DNA of 32,381 nucleotides from the NCBI GenBank assembly GCA_027315505.1, contig DAHUXY010000125.1, positions 1 through 32,381 of the forward strand, read 5' to 3'. Positions 7,750 through 16,678 of this stretch are shown here, in pieces (the first letter of the stretch is position 1; each line of letters opens with the position of its first letter). Origin of the DNA: Vulcanimicrobiota bacterium. GTDB lineage: Bacteria; Vulcanimicrobiota; Vulcanimicrobiia; Vulcanimicrobiales; Vulcanimicrobiaceae. The position numbers were made by a program, and so were the translations under genes. The notes beneath the pieces were generated by a model that had not been told where the DNA came from, searched no databases, and was given only the letters and a program-made list of their open reading frames with translations.

Positions 7750-8711
7750 GCGAGCCACGCGTCGGCGTCCGGGTCGGCTCGCGCACGCTCTCGCTTTCGA
7801 ATTTGACGAAGGTGCTCTATCCGCGAGACGGGTTCACCAAGGGGGACGTGATCGATTACTACCGGCGCGTCGCGCCTCAGATCGTGCCGCATCTGCGCGG
7901 CCGTCCGTTGACGTTGCAGCGCTATCCCAACGGAATCGATGAAGAATCGTTCTTTGAAAAACACGCCCCCAAAGGTACGCCCGACTGGGTGGAGCGCTTC
8001 GACGCGTCGTCGTCGGAGGGCGGCAAGAGCGTTACGTACATCATCTGCAACGACGAGCCAACGCTCGTGTTCGTGGCAAATCTCGCGGCCTTGATCCTCC
8101 ACGTATGGACGTCGCGCATCGGAAGTATCGACGATCCCGACTTTGTTTTTTTCGATCTCGACCCCGGCGAGCAGTGCACCGTCAAAACGCTGGCGCGCGT
8201 CGCCGTGGCCCTGCGAGCGACGCTCCGGGAGATCGGCCTCGAATCGCTGGTAAAGACCTCCGGCGGTATGGGCCTGCATGTGGTCGTGCCGTTGCAGGCG
8301 GGTTACGGATACGCCGCGATCAAAGTCTTTGCCGAGGCGATCGCGCACCAACTGAGCGCGGTGTGCGGGCCCGACGTGACGTTGGAGCGCACGATCAAGA
8401 AGCGCGACGAGCGAGCGGTGTACCTCGATTACGTCCAAGTCGGCCGCGGGAAAACCTACGTCGCACCGTATTCGTTGCGCGCTCGCGACGGCGCTCCGGT
8501 ATCGACGCCGCTCGACTGGAGCGAAGTGGAGGCTTTCGCGCGCAAGCGTACGGAGGTGCTGCCCGAAGCCGCGTTCGTCGCTTACCGCATGCGCACGGTT
8601 TTCAAGCGGATCGAAAGAGACGGAGATCTCTGGGGCGCAAGGCTCTGGCACCCCCAGCGGCTCGAGGGCGCCGTCGCCCGCGCGCGTACTTCGTTCGCCG
8701 CCCCCGCCTGA
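7746..8711 (+). CDS. LigD-type polymerase/primase domain protein
   Basis: A 321-aa stand-alone polymerase of the LigD-POL (archaeo-eukaryotic primase) type, which fills gaps and adds ribonucleotides at double-strand breaks. Visible motifs are LTKVLYPRDGFTKGDVIDYY near the N-terminus, PLTLQRYPNGI, the catalytic FFDLDPG with Asp137 and Asp139, the KTSGGMGLHV substrate-binding loop, and YLDYVQVGRGKTYVAPYSLRAR with the third acidic residue and basic patch. Its ATG overlaps the PE-ligase stop (ATGA), so the two are made together and probably act as a split LigD. Ku follows after 89 bp on the same strand. Confidence 0.92.
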   Translation: MSEPRVGVRVGSRTLSLSNLTKVLYPRDGFTKGDVIDYYRRVAPQIVPHLRGRPLTLQRYPNGIDEESFFEKHAPKGTPDWVERFDASSSEGGKSVTYIICNDEPTLVFVANLAALILHVWTSRIGSIDDPDFVFFDLDPGEQCTVKTLARVAVALRATLREIGLESLVKTSGGMGLHVVVPLQAGYGYAAIKVFAEAIAHQLSAVCGPDVTLERTIKKRDERAVYLDYVQVGRGKTYVAPYSLRARDGAPVSTPLDWSEVEAFARKRTEVLPEAAFVAYRMRTVFKRIERDGDLWGARLWHPQRLEGAVARARTSFAAPA

Positions 8712-8800
8712 TACCTATATCTAGTGGCCGGAACGGGCCTCCCCCACGAAATATCGGAGGGCGTGCGCTTCGGCCCAACCTTGGGTAGAATACGAGGGCT

Positions 8801-9646
8801 ATGGCACATGCAATTTGGTCGGGCGCAATCAATTTCGGCTTGGTGACGATCCCGGTTAAACTCTTTACCGCGATTCAGTCGGACGATCTCTCGTTCAACA
8901 TGTTACACGCGAAGGATGAGGGACGCATCAAATACGAACGCACCTGCAGCGTCGACGGTAAACCGGTTCCGTGGGACGAGATCGTCAAGGGCTACGAATA
9001 CGAAAAAGGCCGGTACGTCGTGCTGACCGACGAGGATTTCAAAAGCGTAAACCCGGTCGCGACGCAATCGGTGGATATTCTCGAATTCGTAGAGCTCGAC
9101 AGCATCAATCCGATGTACTTCGACAAACCGTACTACCTTGAGCCCAGCAAGCAGGGACGGCACGCTTACGCGCTCCTGCGTGAAGCATTGGCGCAAGCCA
9201 ACAAGGTCGCGATCGCTCGCGTTGTCTTGCGAACCAAGGAGTACATTGCGGCCGTCAAGCCGAGCGGCGATGCGTTGGTGCTCGAACTAATGCATTGGGC
9301 GAACGAGATCGTCGCTTCCGATACCATCGACGTTCCCGCCAACGAAACCTTACCGGCTCCCGAATTAAAAATGGCGAAGATGCTGATCGATTCGATGAGC
9401 GTTCAATCGTTCGAGCCCGAAAAATTCACCAACCGCTATCACGACGAATTGCTCGCGATGATCGACGCGCGCGCGAACGGTCGCGAAATCGGCAAGGCGC
9501 CCAAGGCGCCCACTCGCGCGAAGGTCGTCAATCTGATGGACGTGCTGGCGCAGAGCCTCGAAGAGAACAAAAAGCAGCGTAGCGGAACCAAAGAACAGAC
9601 CAACGCCGCACCGGCAACGAAACGTCGCAAGAAAACCGCGGCCTAA
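8801..9646 (+). CDS. ku: Ku DNA end-binding protein
   Basis: A 281-aa bacterial Ku, the usual size. Ku homodimers ring around broken DNA ends and recruit LigD. The start MAHAIWSGAINFGLVTIPVKLF is the conserved beginning of the beta-barrel, followed by INMLHAKDEGRIKYERTC-type, YEYEKGRYVVLTDEDF and FDKPYYLEP motifs. The C-terminal ~35 residues are Lys/Arg-rich (KKQRSGTKEQ, TKRRKKTAA), as in other bacterial Ku tails that aid DNA binding and LigD contact. GAGGG lies a few bases before the ATG. It closes the NHEJ block and ends 13 bp before the convergent MFS gene. Confidence 0.95.
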   Translation: MAHAIWSGAINFGLVTIPVKLFTAIQSDDLSFNMLHAKDEGRIKYERTCSVDGKPVPWDEIVKGYEYEKGRYVVLTDEDFKSVNPVATQSVDILEFVELDSINPMYFDKPYYLEPSKQGRHAYALLREALAQANKVAIARVVLRTKEYIAAVKPSGDALVLELMHWANEIVASDTIDVPANETLPAPELKMAKMLIDSMSVQSFEPEKFTNRYHDELLAMIDARANGREIGKAPKAPTRAKVVNLMDVLAQSLEENKKQRSGTKEQTNAAPATKRRKKTAA

Positions 9647-9659
9647 CCGGCCTGCCGCG

Positions 9660-10874
9660 TTAGCCCTCGGCGATTTCGATGCGTTCGAATACTTCGGCGG
9701 AGGCGTCCGCGCGCAGGAAGCGATGATCGCTACGACCGGTGACGAAGCCGATGATCAGCGCGATCGCCGCCAAAACGAATGACTCGAGGCCGGAGAACGG
9801 CGACCCGAAACGCGTGAGGAGTTCGGTCGAGGTGGGCGGCGCGACGATGCCGGAGAGCGAGTCGAGCGAAGAGCTGACGCCGAGCACCGTGCCCTGGTCG
9901 CGGTCGTCGGCGGCGTTGGAAATCAACGCGGTGATGCCGGTGCTCGCAAAGCCCATTCCGAGCGCGAAAAACAGAATCATCGCGATGACGCTACCGAGCG
10001 CGTGAACGAACGGGGTGATCGCGAACGCGACGATGAGGCACGCGAGGCCGAGGCTCGACATGGCGCGGTCTCCGATGCGATGCGAGACGCGTCCCACCAG
10101 GAATCCGTTGATCGCCACGTTCGCGAGCGCGAAGAATGCGAACAAGATCGTCGTTTGCGTAACGTCGTAACCGAGCTGTTGCTTGAGATAGAGCGCTTGC
10201 ACGCCGAACCACCCGTAGAGTGCGAGCGAGAGCGCCAGCTTCTGCCAAAGGATGCGCGAAACGTGGGGGTTGTGGAACGTGGCGAAGATTTCGTGCAGGC
10301 CGATCCGGGATTCGTCTTCCTCTTGCCTCGAACGGGATTCCGGCAGCACGACGATCGTGACGACGAGCGTGAGCAGTTGGAGTGCCGATGCGGCGAGAAA
10401 CGGTGCGGCGAAGCCGAACTTCGCGAACAGGATGCCACCGCCGAGCGGCCCGAAGACCATGCCCGCACCGAACGTCGCACCGATGAGCCCGAACGCGCGG
10501 GCTCGTTCTTTCGGTTCGACCAAATCCGCGACGTAGGCTTGCGTGATGCCGATGTTGCCGCCCGACACGCCTTCGACAATGCGCGCTACGAACACCCACG
10601 TGATGTTCGGGGCGAAAGCGAGCATGGCCCAGCCGATGGTCGCCCCGATTTGGCTGATGATGAGCACTGCTTTACGGCCGGCCCGGTCGGAGACGTTGCC
10701 CCAGACCGGTCCCGCGATCAACTGGCAGAATGAGAACGTCGAAAATAAGATCCCGACCACGAGCGGGCTCGCACCGAAATGCGTCACGAAATACGGCAGG
10801 ATCGGCAACAACATGCTAAAGCCGATGATGTCGATGAACGTGATTCCGAGAATCGGGAGCAGTTTACGAATCAT
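9660..10874 (-). CDS. MFS drug/proton antiporter-like transporter (DHA1/TetA-like)
   Basis: A 404-aa inner-membrane transporter of the major facilitator superfamily with about 12 hydrophobic helices. Motif [14 protein letters not shown], lies between helices 2 and 3 (residues 59-71), and the [37 protein letters not shown] stretch, seen here in parts, is the TetA-like motif C region of helix 5 that marks drug-proton antiporters. Substrate cannot be told from sequence. The ATG overlaps the TGA of the upstream HtrA-like gene (ATGA), so the two form one minus-strand unit. A soluble C-terminal tail ends [12 protein letters not shown]. Confidence 0.85.
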   Translation of the reverse strand: MIRKLLPILGITFIDIIGFSMLLPILPYFVTHFGASPLVVGILFSTFSFCQLIAGPVWGNVSDRAGRKAVLIISQIGATIGWAMLAFAPNITWVFVARIVEGVSGGNIGITQAYVADLVEPKERARAFGLIGATFGAGMVFGPLGGGILFAKFGFAAPFLAASALQLLTLVVTIVVLPESRSRQEEDESRIGLHEIFATFHNPHVSRILWQKLALSLALYGWFGVQALYLKQQLGYDVTQTTILFAFFALANVAINGFLVGRVSHRIGDRAMSSLGLACLIVAFAITPFVHALGSVIAMILFFALGMGFASTGITALISNAADDRDQGTVLGVSSSLDSLSGIVAPPTSTELLTRFGSPFSGLESFVLAAIALIIGFVTGRSDHRFLRADASAEVFERIEIAEG

Positions 10875-11824
10875 GCCGGCGATTCGACGGGAAGGATGAT
10901 CGGGGCAAGCCGTTCGCTCTTTCGCAGGATGTCGAGTTTGTACGCGCGGCGCAAATCGATCGACGTGAGCAGCGCGTGAAGGTGATCGATGCCGCGGATG
11001 CGTTCGTTTTCGAGTGCGAGCAAGACGTCCCCCGCGAGCAGGCGCGAAGTATCGGCGGGGCTCCCGGGTTCCACCGACGCGATCATCACCGCGCGCGGGT
11101 CGTCGAGGGCGAAGCGTCGCGACGCGGCGGGCGAGAGCACGATATCTTGGCCCGCGATGCCAAGGTACCCGCGTTTCACCTTTCCATGGCGGATGAGCAG
11201 GCCGCTCACGAATTTAGCGGTGTTAATCGCGATCGCAAAGCAGAGGCCTTGCCCGGGCAGCACGGCGGTGTTAACGCCGATCACTTCGCCGTTCGCATTC
11301 ACCAGCGGTCCGCCCGAGTTGCCCGGGTTGAGCGCGGCGTCGGTTTGAATGATGTTGTCCATCAGCCGGCCCGATTGCGAGCGAAGCGTCCGCCCGAGTG
11401 CGCTGACGACGCCTGCGGTAACGGTATATGCCAGGCCGAACGGATTTCCGACCGCTACGACGAGCTGCCCGGGCCGCAGCGCGGAGGAGTCGCCCAAGAC
11501 GGCGCACGGCGGGGCCGGCCCGTCTACGCGCAACACCGCGAGATCCGTATGCGGATCGTCGCCGATCAGTCGGGCCTGCAGCTCGCTTCCGTCCAGGAAA
11601 GCCACGCTGATACGCTGCGCTTCGTGGACGACGTGGCTGTTGGTGAGCACGAAACCGTCGGGAGTGAAGACGAATCCCGAGCCGCTTCCGCCCCCGGTCG
11701 CGGAGCGCACGGAAATTGCGACGACCGCCGGACTTACGCGTTCGGCTGCGTCGGTTACGGCCTGGGAGTAGGGGTCGAGCGGGGCCGGCCGGAGCCCGGC
11801 GATCGTTTGCAGGGGCAGGGACAT
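10871..11824 (-). CDS. HtrA/DegP-like serine protease with one PDZ domain
   Basis: A 317-aa trypsin-fold protease of the HtrA (S1C) family. The catalytic triad is intact: His64 in LTNSHVVHE, Asp94 in [11 protein letters not shown] and Ser170 in [12 protein letters not shown]. One PDZ domain follows (residues about 215-310) with the carboxylate-binding-like GYLGIAG start and the [18 protein letters not shown] core. Unlike typical HtrA there is no signal peptide or transmembrane helix: the N-terminus [20 protein letters not shown] runs straight into the protease domain, so it appears to be cytoplasmic unless the start is misjudged. AGAGG lies six bases before the ATG. Its stop overlaps the MFS start. 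Confidence 0.87.
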   Translation of the reverse strand: MSLPLQTIAGLRPAPLDPYSQAVTDAAERVSPAVVAISVRSATGGGSGSGFVFTPDGFVLTNSHVVHEAQRISVAFLDGSELQARLIGDDPHTDLAVLRVDGPAPPCAVLGDSSALRPGQLVVAVGNPFGLAYTVTAGVVSALGRTLRSQSGRLMDNIIQTDAALNPGNSGGPLVNANGEVIGVNTAVLPGQGLCFAIAINTAKFVSGLLIRHGKVKRGYLGIAGQDIVLSPAASRRFALDDPRAVMIASVEPGSPADTSRLLAGDVLLALENERIRGIDHLHALLTSIDLRRAYKLDILRKSERLAPIILPVESPA

Positions 11825-11911
11825 ACGTGGCCTCTGAAAACCGGCACAACGCTACCGGGTTGCGCACTGCGGCAGGGGCTCCGGCCCAGGGGGAGAACAC
11901 GCTCCGGCCGC

Positions 11912-11995
11912 GCCCAGATGGCGGAATTGGTAGACGCGCTAGTTTCAGGTATTAGTGGTGGCAACACCGTGGGGGTTCGAGTCCCTTTCTGGGCA
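11912..11995 (+). tRNA. tRNA-Leu (anticodon CAG)
   Basis: The 84-nt class II tRNA has acceptor arms GCCCAGA (11912-11918) and TCTGGGC (11988-11994), D-arm with GGCGGAATTGGTAGACGC, anticodon loop TTTCAGGTA reading CAG, a long variable arm GTGGTGGCAACACC, and TTCGAGT in the T-loop. The D-arm and anticodon arm closely resemble E. coli tRNA-Leu(CAG). The discriminator is A and no CCA is encoded. The T-stem contains two G-T pairs. Confidence 0.95.
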
Positions 11996-12020
11996 GGTAC
12001 GATCTGCTGTATCAACATGT

Positions 12021-12053
12021 AAAAAGAGGCGAACGTCGTTCGCCTCTTTTTTT
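12021..12053. terminator. Bidirectional intrinsic terminator
   Basis: A 13-bp perfect stem, AAAAAGAGGCGAA (12021-12033) with TTCGCCTCTTTTT (12039-12051), has a five-base loop and ends in seven T on the + strand and five on the - strand. It sits between the tRNA-Leu gene (+) and the cytochrome b-like gene (-), so it can end transcription from both sides. Confidence 0.9.
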
Positions 12054-12056
12054 AAC

Positions 12057-12713
12057 CTACCCGTGTGCCAGATCGCGGGCGTTGCTTCGTGAGGATTCCG
12101 GGGCCGTCATCGCGCGAATGTTGGTGACGAGGCCCGTCGACGCGACCATGGCGATGTGGACGATCGCGAAGGCGCAGAGCGCCCAGACCAATCCGAAGTG
12201 CCAGAGTTTGACGCCGCCGATGAAGAACGCGCCGAGCGGACGCAACGCATGGATGGGGAGCATGGCCGTCCCCGTGATCGCGATAAGCGGCGAGATAACG
12301 AACAGCACCATCGTGTACGCGATTTTCTGTAACGGATTGTATCCGTCGTACGAGGGCGGCGTTTTCCGCAAGCCGAGATAGTACAGCTGCATCGGCAGCG
12401 CCTTGCGCACGTCGTCCCCGCGAAGAACGAGCCGCGAGAAGTGGCCGCTGCGTATCCCCCAGACGATATACGTGATTCCGGAGAGCGCGAAGAGCGCGGC
12501 AAACACGTAGTGCATGATTTTCGGTTCGAATGGTATCGCCAGCCATGCAGGCAGGTGCGGCAAGACGTACGTGTGGCCGGATATCTTAAATTTCGGTGAG
12601 TGGTTGAAAATCGCGGCGCCGCTTCCGAACAGCATGATGAACGCCACCGTCGTACCCCAGTGCGTGAGGCGGGTGGTAAGAGAGTGCTGCTGCGCCGTAT
12701 GTGCGTGTGCCAT
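12057..12713 (-). CDS. Cytochrome b561-like membrane protein
   Basis: A 218-aa integral membrane diheme cytochrome b of the b561/hydrogenase-b type. Four well-placed histidines that can ligate two hemes are His18 (RLTHWGTT), His68 (KIMHYVF), His172 (LWHFGLVW) and His186 (VHIAMV). Hydrophobic helices lie at about 22-36, 68-88, 132-152 and 168-195, with the KTPPSYDGYNPLQKIAY loop that I associate with cytochrome b subunits anchoring periplasmic molybdopterin or similar oxidoreductases. No partner enzyme is encoded in the window, so the electron partner is unknown. Transcription starts next to and divergent from ada. Confidence 0.82.
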   Translation of the reverse strand: MAHAHTAQQHSLTTRLTHWGTTVAFIMLFGSGAAIFNHSPKFKISGHTYVLPHLPAWLAIPFEPKIMHYVFAALFALSGITYIVWGIRSGHFSRLVLRGDDVRKALPMQLYYLGLRKTPPSYDGYNPLQKIAYTMVLFVISPLIAITGTAMLPIHALRPLGAFFIGGVKLWHFGLVWALCAFAIVHIAMVASTGLVTNIRAMTAPESSRSNARDLAHG

Positions 12714-12810
12714 GCAATCACGGTACCCGCGAAAGCTGCAGATTTACTGATAGGAAGGTGAGCGCAAGAAATGGATGGCGCGGCGCGCTGCGATACCGTA
12801 GACTAGACCT

Positions 12811-13896
12811 ATGCTGGATATCGAGGCATGCTGGGAGGCGGTACGGAGGCGGGATGCCTCGCAGGCCGGGCAGTTCTATTTCGGGGTCACGACGACCGGG
12901 ATCTATTGTTCCCCGCACTGCTCCGCGCGAGAGCCGCTCCGCAAGAACGTCCGGTTCTATGAATCCGCGCTCGATGCCGAGCGCGATGGGCTGCGTCCGT
13001 GCAAGCGCTGCCGCCCGTCGGAAAGCGGCGATCGTGTAGCCGAGCGGATGCATGCGATGTGCCGCTTCATCGAGGCCCACAGCGACGAGCCGCTCGATCT
13101 CGAGACGCTTGCGCGGGAGGCCGGCATGAGCCGCTTTCACTTCCAGCGCACGTTCAAGGCGGCCGTCGGCGTTACGCCAAAGCAATATCACGACGGGCTG
13201 CGCGTGAGCGCGCTGAAAAACGGGCTCGAAACCTCAGGCGGCGTCGCGGATGCGGCATTTGACGCCGGCTACGGCTCCACGAGCCGCGTCTACGGACGCT
13301 CCGCCGCGCGCCTGGGAATGACGCCGGCCCAATATCGCGGTGCGGGGCGAGGCATCACCATTCACTTCGCCTCTATGGACACGCCGGTCGGGTTGTTGAT
13401 GCTGGGAGCGACCGCCCGGGGCTTGTGTTTCGTGCAATTCGGCGAAAGCGAAGCCGAGCTGGAAGCGCTGCTTCGCGCGGAGTTCGAGCACGCGGACGTC
13501 CGGCCGATGCGAGAACCGCGCGACCCGCAATTCGACGCGTGGACGGAGGCGTTGCGCGCGCACCTTTCGGGAGCGCAGCCGCATGCCGATTTACCGGCAG
13601 ACATTCGCGCTACGGCATTTCAACAACGCGTCTGGATGTATTTGCAGCGCATACCCTACGGAGAAGTACGTTCGTATGCGGAGGTCGCGCGCGGCATCGG
13701 GCAACCGGCCGCCGCGAGAGCCGTTGCGCGAGCGTGCGCGAGCAATCCGCTGGCCATCGTCATCCCGTGCCATCGCGTCATTCGCGGGTCGGGCCAGCTG
13801 AGCGGTTATAAATGGGGCGTGGAACGCAAACGCGCGCTACTCGATCGCGAGAGCGCCCTTCGCCGCGTAGACTTTCGTGAACTCGGCGCCGAGTAA
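12811..13896 (+). CDS. ada: Ada: DNA alkylation repair regulator/methyltransferase
   Basis: A 361-aa three-domain Ada protein, full length. The N-terminal zinc domain carries Cys33, Cys37, Cys64 and Cys67 (GIYCSPHC, RPCKRCRP); Cys33 is the expected acceptor of methyl groups from phosphotriesters. An AraC-type helix-turn-helix follows at about 75-180 (LDLETLAREAGMSRFHFQRTF, then GVTPKQYH). The C-terminal O6-alkylguanine methyltransferase has IPYGEVRSYAEVA and the active site VIPCHRVIR with Cys320. By family knowledge, methylated Ada activates its own promoter. The last 60 bp overlap the convergent yihY-like gene. Confidence 0.95.
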   Translation: MLDIEACWEAVRRRDASQAGQFYFGVTTTGIYCSPHCSAREPLRKNVRFYESALDAERDGLRPCKRCRPSESGDRVAERMHAMCRFIEAHSDEPLDLETLAREAGMSRFHFQRTFKAAVGVTPKQYHDGLRVSALKNGLETSGGVADAAFDAGYGSTSRVYGRSAARLGMTPAQYRGAGRGITIHFASMDTPVGLLMLGATARGLCFVQFGESEAELEALLRAEFEHADVRPMREPRDPQFDAWTEALRAHLSGAQPHADLPADIRATAFQQRVWMYLQRIPYGEVRSYAEVARGIGQPAAARAVARACASNPLAIVIPCHRVIRGSGQLSGYKWGVERKRALLDRESALRRVDFRELGAE

Positions 13897-14703
13897 GAAG
13901 ATCTGAGCAGAGTAATACATCCACAAGACCAGCACGACGAGCGATCCGGCCGCTCCGAAGGCCGAAGCGGTTCCGGCGCGGCCCAGATACCAACTGAGCG
14001 CTAATTGGCCGATCGTGAAGAATACCGCGGCCACGACCCCGCCGGGCACCGCCGAACGCCAGGCGATCGCCGTATGCGGCAGAAATTTGAACGTCGCTGA
14101 GAAAATCGCGGCGATCGCAGCAAGCGAGAGTACGGAGCCGATCAGGGCCGTTGCGACGCCGGCGAGCGGCGAAGCTGCCCCCCCGCTTCCAACCGTGGCG
14201 GCGATGCGGGTATTGACCGCGAGCGAGATCATCAGGACCAGAGCGGCGGCTGCAATGAGCGCTACGGCGACGAGCCGGTCCTTGACCGCCCCCCACCATG
14301 GCTGCTTCGACCGCGTCACGTGCCATAAATCATCGAGCGCTCCCTGGATCGCTCCGAGCAGTCCGGTGGCCGCCAGCACGAAAACGACCCAGCTCAAAAG
14401 CCCCGCGACGATACCGCCGTGACGAGCTTGCTTGAGGGTGGCACGCAGGACGCCGTCGATGACCTGCGCGCTCTGCGCTCCGGCGCCTCGCGATAGCGCC
14501 TCGATGATGCTGCCACGCAATTGTCGCTCGTTGCCGCTCCCGCCTACCAAGAGCGCGGCCACTTCGAGGAGTACGATCAACAACGGCACCAGCGCAAACA
14601 GCCCGAAATACGCGAGCGCCGCGGCCTCCCGCGAAATATTGTCGTCGCGATATGCGGCAAATGTGTCGAGCACGAGCGTGGCGGCGTAGCGAAGTTTGCC
14701 CAT
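13837..14703 (-). CDS. YihY/BrkB-family inner-membrane protein
   Basis: A 288-aa membrane protein of the YihY/BrkB family (once misnamed ribonuclease BN). Typical features are the N-terminal DTFAAYRDDNISREAAALAYFGLFALVPLL segment (seen here in parts), six hydrophobic helices, the LLGAIQGALDDLWHV motif and the C-terminal VLVLWMYYSAQIFLLGAEFTKVYA signature. Family function is not established. The gene ends inside the 3' end of ada on the other strand, a 60-bp convergent overlap. Its start at 14703 is divergent from the diacylglycerol-kinase-like gene, with 72 bp between the starts. Confidence 0.9.
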   Translation of the reverse strand: MGKLRYAATLVLDTFAAYRDDNISREAAALAYFGLFALVPLLIVLLEVAALLVGGSGNERQLRGSIIEALSRGAGAQSAQVIDGVLRATLKQARHGGIVAGLLSWVVFVLAATGLLGAIQGALDDLWHVTRSKQPWWGAVKDRLVAVALIAAAALVLMISLAVNTRIAATVGSGGAASPLAGVATALIGSVLSLAAIAAIFSATFKFLPHTAIAWRSAVPGGVVAAVFFTIGQLALSWYLGRAGTASAFGAAGSLVVLVLWMYYSAQIFLLGAEFTKVYAAKGALAIE

Positions 14704-14775
14704 TCTAAGGGCTGTTACCCCGAAACGCCCCGGCCCATCGCAGGTGCGCCGACCCTTGCGTGCAAGGTGCGGGCA

Positions 14776-15612
14776 ATGCGCGCCTATTTGGCGATCAACG
14801 AACGTTCCCGGCGCGGCCGCGCGCTAGCAGATAACGTACGCGAAGCACTGGCGGTCCACGGCATCGACGTCGTTGAAGGCGACGGTGCGTTGCGGACGGG
14901 TGGATTCGACTGCGTCATCGGCGCCGGCGGGGATGGGACCGCCGTCGGACTCGTTGCGGCGGCCATCGAGTGGGGCGTGCCGCTCGGTATCGTTCCGCTG
15001 GGCACGTTTAACGAGCTCGCGCGCACGTTGGAGATTCCACTCGATATCGAAGGCGCGATCCACCTCATCGCGAGCGGGTGCGAGCGCCGGATCGATGTCG
15101 GGCGCGTCAATGGAGCCTATTTCGTCAACGAGGCGAGCGTCGGGATATCGAGCCGCATTACGCGCCTGCAGACGCCGGAGCTCAAGCAGCGCTTCGGGGT
15201 CCTCGGCGTGCTGGGCACCGCGTTCCAAGCGTTTCGCTACGCGCGGCCGATCCACGTGCTCGCTTACGACGACCGCGATCGCTGCGAACGCTTTAGGACC
15301 ATCCAATTGACGATCGCGAACAGCCATCGCTTTGGCGGACTGGTCTCGGTCGAATCGGCGGCGATCGACGACGGCTGGCTCGATCTCTATAGCGTCGAAA
15401 TCGATACCGTGCTCGAAGCCTTCCCGATTGCGTATGCGATGATGCAAGGAAGGCCTCATGCGGTACCGGGCTTGCGGACGCTTCGTTCCACGCGTTTTCG
15501 CATCGCAACCAGGCATCCCCACCATATCGTCGCCGACGGGGAACCGGCCGGGTTCACGCCGGCGCTCTTCGAAGTGCTTCCGAAGGCGCTCCGGGTCTTT
15601 GCGCCGCAGTAA
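14776..15612 (+). CDS. Diacylglycerol kinase-like lipid kinase
   Basis: A 278-aa protein of the DAG kinase/YegS/sphingosine kinase fold. The nucleotide-binding motif GAGGDGT (GGDGT at 51-55) is clear, followed by PLGTFNELARTLEIP, the counterpart of the PxGTxNDxAR motif, with Glu in place of the more common Asp. The C-terminal beta-sandwich has the ADGEPAGFTP motif. The true substrate (diacylglycerol, undecaprenol or another lipid) cannot be told. The ATG at 14776 gives the normal N-terminus; the longer frame from 14521 lies within the antisense of yihY. The aldo-keto reductase gene follows after 6 bp, so they form an operon. Confidence 0.87.
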   Translation: MRAYLAINERSRRGRALADNVREALAVHGIDVVEGDGALRTGGFDCVIGAGGDGTAVGLVAAAIEWGVPLGIVPLGTFNELARTLEIPLDIEGAIHLIASGCERRIDVGRVNGAYFVNEASVGISSRITRLQTPELKQRFGVLGVLGTAFQAFRYARPIHVLAYDDRDRCERFRTIQLTIANSHRFGGLVSVESAAIDDGWLDLYSVEIDTVLEAFPIAYAMMQGRPHAVPGLRTLRSTRFRIATRHPHHIVADGEPAGFTPALFEVLPKALRVFAPQ

Positions 15613-15618
15613 TCCGGC

Positions 15619-16593
15619 ATGCAATATCGTACGCTCGGCCACTCCGGCCTCAAGCTCTCCGTCATCGGTTTGGGCTCCTGGTTGACCTTCGGCAACAGCG
15701 TCGATCGCGATACCACGCGCGCGTGCGTTCTGCGCGCTTGGGAGCAGGGCGTCAATTTCATCGATACGGCGAACGTCTACGCGCGCGGCGCCGCCGAAGA
15801 AGTGCTCGGCCCGATTCTGCAAGAGCTCAATCGCGATGCGTTGGTGCTCGCAACCAAAGTCTATTTCCCCATGGGCGACACGGTGAACGAACGCGGGTTA
15901 TCGCGCAAGCACATCCGCGACCAGATCGATCGTTCGCTGCATCGGTTGCGCGTCGATTACGTCGATCTCTACCAATGCCATCGGTACGATGAAACGACTC
16001 CGCTGGAAGAGACCGCCCAAATGATGAACGATTTGGTGCGCGATGGAAAGATTCTCTATTGGGGCACATCGGAGTGGAACGCCGACCAGATCGCCGCGGC
16101 GGTTACGCTCTGTCGCGCGCGCGGATGGGCCGTCCCGATCAGCAATCAACCGCAATACAGCGCGCTCTGGCGCCGCATCGAGGATCGCGTGCTCCCGACA
16201 TGTGAAGCGTATGGTTTGGGGAACGTCGTGTGGTCCCCGATCGCCATGGGCATTCTTTCGGGAAAATACCTCGACGCCAAGCATCCTCCGGCGGGGACGC
16301 GCGCGGCCGGCGCCAGCGCCGATATGATGGATACCTATTTTACGCAGCCGGTGCTTGACGCCGTTCAACGATTGGTGCCGCTCGCGAAGCAGGCGGAAGT
16401 TTCGATGGTGCAACTCGCGCTAGCGTGGGTGCTGCGGCAGCCTGCCGTCACGAGCGCGATCGTCGGTGCGACCAAGCTCGCGCACGTCGACGATAACGTC
16501 CGAGCCGGCGACTTGAGCCTCGACCCGGCGATCTTCGAAGAGATGAATCGCATCATAGCGCCCGTGCTTCCATACGAACCATACCTCGCGTAA
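15619..16593 (+). CDS. Aldo-keto reductase (Kv-beta/YghZ-like)
   Basis: A 324-aa TIM-barrel NADPH-dependent oxidoreductase that reduces aldehydes or ketones. The catalytic tetrad is complete: Asp49 and Tyr54 in IDTANVY, Lys80 in ATKVY, and His121 in YQCHRYD. The pattern GTSEWNADQI, SNQPQYSALWR and the C-terminal SAIVGATKLAHVDDNV is that of the AKR subgroup related to voltage-gated potassium channel beta subunits. The specific substrate is unknown. It is the second gene of a two-gene operon and ends before a strong terminator at 16616. Confidence 0.92.
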   Translation: MQYRTLGHSGLKLSVIGLGSWLTFGNSVDRDTTRACVLRAWEQGVNFIDTANVYARGAAEEVLGPILQELNRDALVLATKVYFPMGDTVNERGLSRKHIRDQIDRSLHRLRVDYVDLYQCHRYDETTPLEETAQMMNDLVRDGKILYWGTSEWNADQIAAAVTLCRARGWAVPISNQPQYSALWRRIEDRVLPTCEAYGLGNVVWSPIAMGILSGKYLDAKHPPAGTRAAGASADMMDTYFTQPVLDAVQRLVPLAKQAEVSMVQLALAWVLRQPAVTSAIVGATKLAHVDDNVRAGDLSLDPAIFEEMNRIIAPVLPYEPYLA

Positions 16594-16615
16594 CCGCCGC
16601 GCGATAAAATCACAT

Positions 16616-16650
16616 CAAAAGGGGATGGCCGAATCGGCCACCCCCTTTTG
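16616..16650 (+). terminator. Strong intrinsic terminator after the aldo-keto reductase
   Basis: A long hairpin pairs CAAAAGGGGATGGCCGA (16616-16632) with TCGGCCACCCCCTTTTG (16634-16650) with one mismatch. A-rich and T-rich feet flank the GC stem. It lies 22 bp past the aldo-keto reductase stop and can serve the minus-strand peptide gene from the other side. Confidence 0.85.
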
Positions 16651-16678
16651 ACTTGCTGCACTCTAGGGGTAGGGTGTC

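Noticed and set aside
8763-8800. Promoter for ku with TAGAAT as -10.
   Set aside because: No -35 box at a sensible distance, and the start would fall at or next to the ATG; support is too thin to list.
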